Origin: Candidatus Gastranaerophilales bacterium
GTDB lineage: Bacteria > Cyanobacteriota > Vampirovibrionia > Gastranaerophilales > Gastranaerophilaceae
Direction: 5' to 3'
Assembly: GCA_947630355.1 (NCBI GenBank)
Contig: CANRHJ010000126.1
Location: forward strand, 1-5,457
Length of the DNA stretch: 5,457 nucleotides
The position numbers and the translations under genes were made by a program. Positions within the stretch are counted from its first letter, which is position 1. The number at the start of each line of letters is the position of its first letter. Positions 1 to 5,407 of the stretch are shown here, piece after piece. Under the pieces are notes generated by a model. It saw only the letters and a program-made list of their open reading frames with translations. It was not told where the DNA came from and did not search any database.

Positions 1-511
1 CCTTTGATACAGCATGAACGGTTTTCCTCCCGTTTTTAACGGCATAATTAAAAGCAAAATCAGCTATTCTTAATGATGCTTTTTTTGTAATGATTTTTAT
101 GCTTTCGGCGGTTTCTTCATCAATTTGTCTTTCAATACCTGCATATAGGTCCTCTGTATTTTCTCTTACTATTACTAAGTCTACATTATCAAAGCGTGTT
201 TTAATGCCTTTTATGTTTTTGCAGGGACGTAAATTTGCGTATAAATCAAGAGATTTTCTTAATTGAACATTTACGCTCCTGAAGCCTTTCCCGATAGGTG
301 TTGTTACAGGGGCTTTTAATGCCACTTTGTTTTTTTTTATTGAGTCAATAACCCTGTCAGGCAAAGGAGTGCCTTCTTTTTCGATAACATCTGCCCCTGC
401 ACTTTGAATATCCCATTCTATTTGAGCGCCTGCTGCTTTTAATATATCAACCACAGCTTCCGTGATTTCAGGACCTATTCCGTCACCGGGTATTAATGTT
501 ACAGTCTGCAT
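1..511 (-). CDS. Isocitrate/isopropylmalate dehydrogenase family protein, probably isocitrate dehydrogenase (3' end outside window)
   Basis: The N-terminal 170 residues are visible; the C-terminal part, including the coenzyme-specificity loop, lies beyond the left edge. The frame opens with MQTVTLIPGDGIGPEI, the standard start of the metal-dependent beta-decarboxylating dehydrogenase family. Its ATG is preceded by GGAGATAAA, 9 bp after the upstream stop codon. The substrate helix reads FRSVNVQLRKSLDLYANLRP. S79, N81, R85 and R95 have the same spacing as Ser113, Asn115, Arg119 and Arg129 of E. coli isocitrate dehydrogenase, and VREN...Y (R116, Y123) matches Arg153 and Tyr160. LeuB enzymes have hydrophobic residues in place of the Ser-x-Asn pair. 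The inferred reaction is isocitrate to 2-oxoglutarate plus CO2, in the cytoplasm. The short N-terminus resembles LeuB or NAD-type enzymes rather than the longer E. coli Icd. Whether it uses NAD or NADP cannot be seen. Automated annotation might call it leuB; I think that is less likely. Confidence 0.9.
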   Translation of the reverse strand, partial: MQTVTLIPGDGIGPEITEAVVDILKAAGAQIEWDIQSAGADVIEKEGTPLPDRVIDSIKKNKVALKAPVTTPIGKGFRSVNVQLRKSLDLYANLRPCKNIKGIKTRFDNVDLVIVRENTEDLYAGIERQIDEETAESIKIITKKASLRIADFAFNYAVKNGRKTVHAVSK

Positions 512-520
512 TTTATCTCC

Positions 521-1021
521 TTATACCAAGTCAAAATCACCGTGTTTTTTAATATGTTCAATTAATCCGCCCTCGTTTAACAGTTTTATCATTACGTCGG
601 GCAGCGGGGTAATCGGCATTTTTATGTTTTGGGTTAAATTATGCACAAACCCTTGTTTTATATCAATTTCTAATTCATCTGAGGCATTAATTTTATCCGT
701 ATCGCATTCAATAAGTAAAAGTCCTATATTTATTGCATTACGGTAAAAAATTCTTGCAAAGCTTTTTGCTAAAACAGCTCCCACCCCTGCAATTTTGATA
801 ATTTGAGGAGCGTGTTCCCTTGATGAACCCAAGCCGAAATTATTTCCCGCAACTACAAAGTCGCCTTTATTCATTTTTGAAGCAAAATCAGGGTCTGCAT
901 CTTCCAGAACATGTTTTGCCAGTTCAGGCAGATTTGAACGCAAATGAAATAAGCGGCCCGGAGCTATATGGTCAGTAGATATATCGTCTCCAAACTTAAA
1001 AGCCTTTCCTTTTAATTCCAT
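521..1021 (-). CDS. Aconitase/3-isopropylmalate dehydratase (LeuD-type) small subunit, probably tricarboxylate-acting
   Basis: This 166-residue swivel-domain subunit has the usual LeuD length. It should pair with the large subunit encoded directly upstream to form a heteromeric Fe-S hydro-lyase. Visible landmarks are GDDISTDHIAPG (residues 11-22), the substrate loop LFHLRS (24-29), the GSSREHAP signature (65-72, active-site Ser/Arg) and KSFARIFYRNAINIG (86-100). STDHIxPG resembles the TTDHIS segment of true aconitases. R28 falls where aconitase has its substrate-binding Arg (Arg580 of the mitochondrial enzyme) and where methanogen homoaconitase has YLRT; isopropylmalate isomerases are hydrophobic there. 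This suggests a citrate/isocitrate or homocitrate-type substrate rather than isopropylmalate. The ATG overlaps the stop of the large subunit by one base (TAATG) and follows a GGGAGG ribosome-binding site, so translation of the two subunits is probably coupled. The family is certain; substrate is an inference. Confidence 0.93.
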   Translation of the reverse strand: MELKGKAFKFGDDISTDHIAPGRLFHLRSNLPELAKHVLEDADPDFASKMNKGDFVVAGNNFGLGSSREHAPQIIKIAGVGAVLAKSFARIFYRNAINIGLLLIECDTDKINASDELEIDIKQGFVHNLTQNIKMPITPLPDVMIKLLNEGGLIEHIKKHGDFDLV

Positions 1022-2274
1022 TATAATACCTCCCTGACATCTGCTATGTACCCTTTTATTGCGCTGTATGCTGCGGTTGCTGGCGATGAAAGATATATAA
1101 ACCCTTCTGTATTTCCCATTCTTCCTTTAAAATTTCTGTTTTGAGTTGCCAAACAAACTTCTCCGTCACCTAAAATTCCGGCGTGGACTCCTACGCAAGC
1201 TCCGCATCCCGATGTAACAATTGATGCTCCCGCTTCTGCAAAAGTCTCAATTAATCCCTCTTTTAAGGCCTCCAAAAATACTTTTCTTGATGCCGGCGCA
1301 ACTAAAAGTCTTATACCTTCTTTTACTTTTTTGCCTTTTAAAATATCTGCCGCAATTCTTAAATCCTCAATACGCCCGTTTGTACACGTTCCTATATATA
1401 CCTGATTGATTTGTGTCCGCTCAAGTTCTTCTATTGTTTTTGTATTATCAACCGTATGCGGGCATGAAATTGTCGGCTTTAATTCACTTAAATTAATGTT
1501 TATTACTCTTTCATACTTGGCATCAGAGTCCGCTTTTATTTCCTTGAATTTATCTTCTCTGCCCTGCTCTTTTAAGTATTCATAAGTTTTTTCATCCGTT
1601 TCAAATAATCCTGCTTTAGCGCCTGCTTCTACCGCCATATTTGAAATCGTAAAACGCTCTGACATTGTAAGGTTTTTTACGGCGCTTCCCGTAAATTCAA
1701 GCGCTTTATATGTGGCTCCGTCTGCCCCGATTAATCCTATTAAATGCAGTATTAAATCTTTTGCATAAACACCTTTAGAAAATTCACCTTCCAATACTAT
1801 TTTGTATGTTGAAGGTACTTTTAACCAAGTTTTGCCGAGCGCCATGACTACCGCAATATCGGTTGAGCCAACCCCTGTTGCAAATGCACCAAGTGCCCCC
1901 GATGTGCAAGTATGAGAGTCTGCGCCTAAAAGTACTTCGCCCGGATTTATATAGCTTTCCACCAGCCGTTGATGACAAACACCTTCTCCGACTTCAGATA
2001 AAACCGCACCGTATTCTTTTGCAAACTCCCTTAAAACTGTATGTGAGTTTGAAAGCTCTTTTCTCGGGCTTGGTGCTGCGTGGTCTATAAAAAGTATTGT
2101 CCTTTCGGGGTTGAAAAGTTTTGTTTTATTTAGCTTTTTAAATTCATTAACCGCTAAAGGCCCTGTTCCGTCTTGCACCATTACAGCATCTATTTTTGAA
2201 ATTATAAGCTCTCCCGGTTTTACCTGTTTACCGGCATGTTCTGATAGTATTTTTTCCGCAATAGTTTGTCCCAT
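1021..2274 (-). CDS. Aconitase/3-isopropylmalate dehydratase (LeuC-type) large subunit, probably bacterial aconitase/homoaconitase-like
   Basis: This 417-residue protein has the length of the short LeuC/HacA family, which carries aconitase domains 1-3 without the swivel domain. Signatures are GADSHTCTSGALGAF (117-131), YIGTCTNGRIEDLR (293-306) and SGCGAC (355-360). C297, C357 and C360 are the three [4Fe-4S] ligands, and the fourth iron is left for substrate. NRNFKGRMG (379-387) carries the two carboxylate-binding arginines of the family. It would dehydrate and rehydrate a 2-hydroxy di- or tricarboxylic acid together with the small subunit downstream. The large subunit alone does not decide between isopropylmalate, homocitrate and citrate, but the neighbouring dehydrogenase and small subunit favour citrate. 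The ATG is preceded by GGAGAG, 8 bp after the synthase stop. Standard pipelines would probably label it leuC; I leave the symbol blank because leucine synthesis is not the best-supported role. Confidence 0.95.
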   Translation of the reverse strand: MGQTIAEKILSEHAGKQVKPGELIISKIDAVMVQDGTGPLAVNEFKKLNKTKLFNPERTILFIDHAAPSPRKELSNSHTVLREFAKEYGAVLSEVGEGVCHQRLVESYINPGEVLLGADSHTCTSGALGAFATGVGSTDIAVVMALGKTWLKVPSTYKIVLEGEFSKGVYAKDLILHLIGLIGADGATYKALEFTGSAVKNLTMSERFTISNMAVEAGAKAGLFETDEKTYEYLKEQGREDKFKEIKADSDAKYERVININLSELKPTISCPHTVDNTKTIEELERTQINQVYIGTCTNGRIEDLRIAADILKGKKVKEGIRLLVAPASRKVFLEALKEGLIETFAEAGASIVTSGCGACVGVHAGILGDGEVCLATQNRNFKGRMGNTEGFIYLSSPATAAYSAIKGYIADVREVL

Positions 2275-2282
2275 AATCTCTC

Positions 2283-3593
2283 CTATACAAATAAATGAGG
2301 CTGAGTAATAAAGTTATTGTCAACCCTCTTTTTAAGATTTCCTGTCGGCATATAATATGGTGTAACAGTCATTATCTTTGCCGCTATATCAGGGTAATAG
2401 TATATAAACTTTAATTCACTTTGGGTTAAAGGCTTTTGTGTGTGAACATTAGCGTATCTGGCAAGTTCAAGAATGTTTCTTGCTTCATCCTCATCTTGAA
2501 ATTCTATTTCCATTTTTTCATATACGTTTCTAAACCCTTTAATTCCGCCATATTCACCTGTTGTTATCATACGTCCCGTTTCAACAATCTCAGGTTCGCC
2601 TCTGCCAAGTTCCGCATAATCATACAGTTCATAATTTAATCTGTCTTTTAAGGCTCCGTCTGCGTGAATTCCTGATTCATGGGCAAAAGCGTTTGCACCT
2701 GTTGCAGGCTGGTTTATCGGTATAGGTACATTAAATGCGTATGATGTGTATTTTGCCAGTTTCCAGGTTTTGGATAAATCAATATTCGGGTCAATTTCAT
2801 ATTTACCCTTCATTCCGCTTGATTTTAATACACCGAGTAAACAAGATATCAAATCGGCATTTCCCGCTCTTTCACCCATTCCGTTAACGGCAGTATTTAT
2901 ATAAGCATTCACACCCGCATCTATAGCGGCTTTTGCTCCCATAACAGAGTTGCCTGCCGCCATACCTAAATCGTTATGAAAATGCAGTTCAATATCCATT
3001 TTAGCTGCTTGTGCTATTTTTGATATTCTCTCATAAGCGCTTATCGGATCGTCATAACCAAGTGTGTCGCAATATCTGAACTTTTTTGCTCCGTGTTTTT
3101 TCGCTTCTAATGCAAAATCAATCAGATATTCTATATCTGTTCTTGAAGCATCTTCTGCATTAACGCCTATATCTTGAGCTCCGCAGGCAATTGCCGTATC
3201 TAAAGCTTTATTTGTTGATTTAATTATATCTTCTCTGGTCTTTTTACCGCCGAATTTCCCTTTTATCATTTGGTCGGAAGTCGATACCGATAAGTTTATG
3301 TATTTTAAACGAGGTACATTCTGGAAAGACAGAAGTACATCTTCTTCTATTCCTCTCATCCATCCGGATAGCCTTGTTTTGGTTATTACTCCTCTATCTA
3401 CAAGCTCTAAGTTCCCGTTTAAGTAATTTATTTCGTGTTTTGTAGTCGGAAACCCGAATTCCGATTGGGTTATTCCTATATCATCCAGCATTAAATTGAT
3501 GATTGTCTTTTGCAGTTTTGCTAAACCTAAACGTGATGTCTGCACTCCGTCTCTGTTTGTCACATCTACAAAATATATGTATTTCTTCGGCAT
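2283..3593 (-). CDS. DRE-TIM acyltransferase: citrate (Re)/homocitrate/isopropylmalate synthase family protein
   Basis: This 436-residue protein condenses acetyl-CoA with a 2-oxo acid. The catalytic TIM barrel starts at residue 6. The DRE-type motif is DVTNRDGVQ (10-18), with R14 as catalytic Arg and D15 as a metal ligand. HFHND (204-208) supplies the two metal-binding histidines and NGMGERAGN (237-245) a further ligand. HESGIHADG (305-313) begins the linker subdomain shared by homocitrate and isopropylmalate synthases, and about 120 residues follow. E. coli-type LeuA carries roughly 100 more residues there, its leucine-sensing domain, so that feedback module is absent. From the operon partners I infer oxaloacetate as acceptor, making this a Re-type citrate synthase; homocitrate synthase is the main alternative. 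The start is well placed, with AAGGAAG four bases before the ATG and a promoter just upstream. It is the first gene of the four-gene operon and ends in TAG, 8 bp before the next ATG. Confidence 0.9.
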   Translation of the reverse strand: MPKKYIYFVDVTNRDGVQTSRLGLAKLQKTIINLMLDDIGITQSEFGFPTTKHEINYLNGNLELVDRGVITKTRLSGWMRGIEEDVLLSFQNVPRLKYINLSVSTSDQMIKGKFGGKKTREDIIKSTNKALDTAIACGAQDIGVNAEDASRTDIEYLIDFALEAKKHGAKKFRYCDTLGYDDPISAYERISKIAQAAKMDIELHFHNDLGMAAGNSVMGAKAAIDAGVNAYINTAVNGMGERAGNADLISCLLGVLKSSGMKGKYEIDPNIDLSKTWKLAKYTSYAFNVPIPINQPATGANAFAHESGIHADGALKDRLNYELYDYAELGRGEPEIVETGRMITTGEYGGIKGFRNVYEKMEIEFQDEDEARNILELARYANVHTQKPLTQSELKFIYYYPDIAAKIMTVTPYYMPTGNLKKRVDNNFITQPHLFV

Positions 3594-3736
3594 AATACTT
3601 CCTTCTTCATAATAATAAGTTATATTATACCATATATATTCTTGTCTTTATATAAATTTAATAAGATTTAAATATAATCTTTCGATAAAAATTTAAAATT
3701 GCTGCTTATATTGTTGTGTTTGCGGAAAATCCGTTT
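3594..3736. other. Intergenic region between the membrane-protein gene and the synthase operon
   Basis: This is a very AT-rich 143-bp gap. It contains the operon promoter on its left side and a 19-bp palindrome, AAGATT-N7-AATCTT, at 3663-3681 just upstream of the -35. A 7-bp hairpin CGGAAAA/TTTTCCG (3723-3729 with 3741-3747) spans the stop codon of the upstream gene. It is not followed by a T-run on the minus strand, so no convincing terminator is seen and some read-through from the trxA operon is possible. No additional gene is visible. Confidence 0.5.
3624..3653 (-). promoter_or_regulatory. Promoter of the synthase/aconitase/dehydrogenase operon
   Basis: On the minus strand a perfect TATAAT (3624-3629) is preceded by TGG, giving an extended -10 (TGnTATAAT). 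A weaker -35-like TTTATA lies 18 bp upstream (3648-3653). Transcription would start near 3617, giving a leader of about 24 bases that holds the AAGGAAG ribosome-binding site. The extended -10 compensates for the poor -35. No attenuator or leader peptide fits in so short a leader. Confidence 0.6.
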
Positions 3737-4189
3737 CTATTTTTCCGAAATCTTACCTTTAAACAAACCTATCAATATAACCAAAACTGCAAATAAAACA
3801 CTTACGGGTTTCGCAATTTCCGATAAAAAATGTATGTCAAAAGGTAATCTTATTGAAAAATATTCCGTTACGAAAACTGCTAATATATAAAACGCCATAA
3901 AATACAAAATACCTGATAAGTTTTTATATAAAGCAGTGTCCCTGTCTCCGCTTATATCTACTAATCTTCTGTCTATTAATCCTAAAAAATTTATTAAGTA
4001 TGTTAAATAAATAAAATATAATAAGAATTGCGTCATAGAATTGTACATTTCATTTGTAATGTGGGGGAAAATGTAACTTTTAAATATAAAATTCGTAAAA
4101 TATACCAAACAACTTATTATTATAATGTTAATATAATACCATTTTCTCCTTATCGGATTATTTAAAGAAAAAAGTCTGTCATCACTCAT
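3737..4189 (-). CDS. DUF805-like small integral membrane protein (second of a tandem pair)
   Basis: This 150-residue, highly hydrophobic protein has about four predicted membrane helices (roughly 18-36, 54-72, 92-110 and 127-144). The N-terminal FSLNNPIRRKWYYIN (7-21) and the RRLVDIS motif (74-80) after helix 2 match the layout of DUF805 proteins (aromatic-x-R-I-x-R-K-x-Y-W near the N-terminus, RRLHDIG later). The match is divergent and the trailing part of typical members is missing. It resembles the neighbouring upstream protein in both motifs and has the identical length, so I infer an old tandem duplication. I chose the ATG at 4189 because AAAGAGG lies five bases before it; a longer frame from a TTG at 4237 lacks a ribosome-binding site and would add 16 polar residues. 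It starts 49 bp after the previous stop. Its function is unknown; DUF805 proteins are inner-membrane proteins with no established activity. Confidence 0.8.
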   Translation of the reverse strand: MSDDRLFSLNNPIRRKWYYINIIIISCLVYFTNFIFKSYIFPHITNEMYNSMTQFLLYFIYLTYLINFLGLIDRRLVDISGDRDTALYKNLSGILYFMAFYILAVFVTEYFSIRLPFDIHFLSEIAKPVSVLFAVLVILIGLFKGKISEK

Positions 4190-4194
4190 TTTAA

Positions 4195-4201
4195 CCTCTT
4201 T
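4195..4201 (-). promoter_or_regulatory. Ribosome-binding site deciding the start of the second membrane protein
   Basis: AAAGAGG on the minus strand lies five bases before the ATG at 4187-4189. This is the site that favours the 150-residue protein over the TTG-initiated 166-residue reading. Confidence 0.7.
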
Positions 4202-4238
4202 GCGCCTTGTATTTATATTTTGTGCATATCTGTTCAAT

Positions 4239-4691
4239 TTATTTTATAATGCAAAAAATTATTCCTGCAATTATACCTAACGGAGTTAATATATAAATTA
4301 CCGCCATATCGACAATGGCTGTTACTAACGGAATTATATCAAAAAAATACCTGATACAAAATAAATATAAAACAGGAAAAATGAAAAGTATAATAAATAA
4401 CTTTTTCATGTTTGTATAAAATTTATAAGATTTATGGGAGGAGATATCCGCAATTCTCCTGTAAATTACGGATAATGCAGACATAATAATTATAAACTTA
4501 AAAAGGTCTGCCATAAATATCAGTATTGAATAAATAAGTTTAAAGCTTATAAAATCGGCAAAACTTTCAAAACGAACAAGAGAAATTGCCGTATATAAAG
4601 CAATAAGAATAAGCATATTAATCAGATAATTTTTTCTGCTTATTACTCCGTTGTAACTAAAATAATCATTGTTATAATTTTTGCCGGTCAT
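4239..4691 (-). CDS. DUF805-like small integral membrane protein (first of a tandem pair)
   Basis: This 150-residue protein is rich in Ile, Leu and Phe, with about four predicted membrane segments (roughly 22-38, 52-76, 97-115 and 118-148) and a short polar N-terminus. FSYNGVISRKNYLIN (11-25) and RRIADIS (78-84) match the two conserved positions of DUF805 proteins and align with the same positions of the next gene. This gives a shared pattern FSxNxxIxRKxYxIN ... RR[IL]xDIS. The ATG is 5 bp after the trxA stop and lacks a recognisable Shine-Dalgarno sequence; an in-frame TAA two codons upstream excludes a longer protein. Expression may therefore depend on ribosomes finishing trxA. The link to thioredoxin is suggested only by this spacing. 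It has a single Cys (C112), so there is no paired-Cys redox motif of its own. Function is unknown. Confidence 0.82.
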   Translation of the reverse strand: MTGKNYNNDYFSYNGVISRKNYLINMLILIALYTAISLVRFESFADFISFKLIYSILIFMADLFKFIIIMSALSVIYRRIADISSHKSYKFYTNMKKLFIILFIFPVLYLFCIRYFFDIIPLVTAIVDMAVIYILTPLGIIAGIIFCIIK

Positions 4692-4696
4692 ATTTA

Positions 4697-5020
4697 TTAT
4701 AAGTGTTTATTAACAGCTGCCTCTATAATTGATTTTGGCGCAAGATTTACAATTCTTTCAACGGGTTCTCCGTCTTTAAATAATAAAATACAAGGAACTC
4801 CGATAACAGAATATTTCTGAGCCGTTTCAATATTTTCATCTGCTTTTATTTTAACAAATTTTACTTTTTCGTCAAACTTTTCCGCAAGTTCATCAATTAT
4901 AGGCGAAAGTTTTCTGCAAGGCCCGCACCATGTTGCCCAAAAATCAACCAGTGTTAATTTCTCGCAATTTACTACTTCATCACTAAAATTTTTATCGTTT
5001 ACTTCTGATACTTGTGACAT
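4697..5020 (-). CDS. trxA: Thioredoxin
   Basis: This 107-residue single-domain thioredoxin is the cytosolic disulfide reductase normally recycled by thioredoxin reductase. FWATWCGPCRK carries the redox pair C32/C35. D26, K57, P76 (the cis-proline) and the FKDGE turn (81-85) fall at exactly the E. coli Trx positions. There is no signal peptide, so it is cytoplasmic. The ATG is preceded by AAGGAGT at good spacing, and a promoter is visible upstream. It is the first gene of an operon with two DUF805-like membrane proteins. Unusual points are C77, directly after the cis-proline where Thr is normal (VPC instead of IPT), an extra C19, and N92 where E. coli has Gly. Trx family membership is certain; whether it is the housekeeping thioredoxin or a dedicated paralogue is not decidable here. 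Confidence 0.97.
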   Translation of the reverse strand: MSQVSEVNDKNFSDEVVNCEKLTLVDFWATWCGPCRKLSPIIDELAEKFDEKVKFVKIKADENIETAQKYSVIGVPCILLFKDGEPVERIVNLAPKSIIEAAVNKHL

Positions 5021-5051
5021 AAATACTCCTTGTTACTTCTTTATACTTTAA

Positions 5052-5080
5052 TTATTAGAATAATTTTGCACTAAAGTAAA
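5052..5080 (-). promoter_or_regulatory. Putative promoter of the trxA operon
   Basis: On the minus strand TTTACT (5075-5080) and TAATAA (5052-5057) are separated by 17 bp, a reasonable sigma-70-type pair. Transcription would start near 5045, giving a leader of about 25 bases containing the AAGGAGT ribosome-binding site. AT-rich surroundings make chance matches likely, so confidence is moderate. Confidence 0.45.
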
Positions 5081-5098
5081 TCGGTAAAGTATTGAATT

Positions 5099-5203
5099 AA
5101 TTTGTCCGAAAAAATTTCACGATAAGGAATGTGAGCGAAATTTTAAAGTGACAAATTTAAAATGCGAGCATTTGACTGCGACGAGGAGTCGGCATCAAAA
5201 TGC
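5099..5203. repeat. Structured intergenic island with two successive imperfect hairpins
   Basis: The first hairpin pairs AATTTGTC (5099-5106) with GACAAATT (5150-5157) and, inside that, AAAATTTC (5111-5118) with GAAATTTT (5137-5144). The second pairs GCATTTGACTGCGAC (5168-5182) with GTCGGCATCAAAATGC (5188-5203) around a GAGGA loop, with three small bulges. The stretch 5161-5210 has 27 G/C in 50 bases, clearly richer than its surroundings. ATTAATT occurs on both flanks (5096-5102 and 5212-5218). No T-run follows either hairpin on either strand, so these do not look like intrinsic terminators. A dispersed repeat or MITE-like insertion, or a structured RNA, are the candidates. Confidence 0.45.
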
Positions 5204-5259
5204 GGCACCAGATTAATTATATACAACAAAAATAATTAATAGCAAAAAATAAATTTTTC

Positions 5260-5288
5260 TTGACAATGGAGTATGTCCCTTATATTAT
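5260..5288 (+). promoter_or_regulatory. Strong promoter of the tRNA-Thr/tRNA-Tyr operon
   Basis: A perfect TTGACA (5260-5265) and TATTAT (5283-5288) are spaced by exactly 17 bp, preceded by an A/T-rich stretch (5241-5258) that could act as an UP element. The start would be near 5295, leaving a leader of about 13 bases before the tRNA. This is the architecture expected of a growth-linked stable RNA promoter. Confidence 0.8.
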
Positions 5289-5307
5289 ACAATAAGCACG
5301 ATAATGT

Positions 5308-5379
5308 GCCGGTGTAGCTCAACGGTAGAGCAACGGTTTTGTAAACCGTAGGTTGTAGGTTCGATTCCTATCACCGGCT
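5308..5379 (+). tRNA. tRNA-Thr (anticodon UGU)
   Basis: A complete 72-base cloverleaf. The acceptor GCCGGTG pairs with CACCGGC (5372-5378) and the D stem GCTC with GAGC. The anticodon stem ACGGT/ACCGT encloses loop TTTGTAA, giving anticodon TGT (5340-5342), which reads ACA and other ACN threonine codons. The variable loop has five bases, and the T stem GTAGG/CCTAT with loop TTCGATT has one G-U pair. The discriminator is U. CCA is not encoded (TTA follows), so a tRNA nucleotidyltransferase must add it. Confidence 0.97.
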
Positions 5380-5407
5380 TAGTTATCGGATTGTACCTTA
5401 ACAATAT

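Noticed and set aside
462..746. Plus-strand open frames opposite the operon genes (for example 462-746, 1863-2090 and 2436-2639).
   Set aside because: They lie antisense to strongly supported conserved genes and their translations show no family motifs.
1..3593. Plain leucine biosynthesis operon (leuACDB).
   Set aside because: Fold content fits, but isocitrate-type residues in the dehydrogenase, the Arg in the small-subunit loop and the missing LeuA regulatory domain argue against it. It is kept as an alternative, not the main call.
3723..3747. CGGAAAA/TTTTCCG hairpin across the stop codon of the second membrane protein, considered as a terminator.
   Set aside because: The 11-base loop, the A/T-rich 7-bp stem and the absence of a T-run after it on the minus strand make intrinsic termination unconvincing.
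4190..4237. A TTG start at 4237 extending the second membrane protein by 16 residues.
   Set aside because: It has no Shine-Dalgarno sequence, while the internal ATG at 4189 has AAAGAGG at good spacing and gives a protein the same length as its paralogue.
5162..5239. A 25-codon plus-strand open frame beginning MRAFDCDEES inside the structured island.
   Set aside because: It has no ribosome-binding site, overlaps the second hairpin, lies upstream of the only good plus-strand promoter and ends in low-complexity AT-rich codons. Chance reading of the repeat is more likely.
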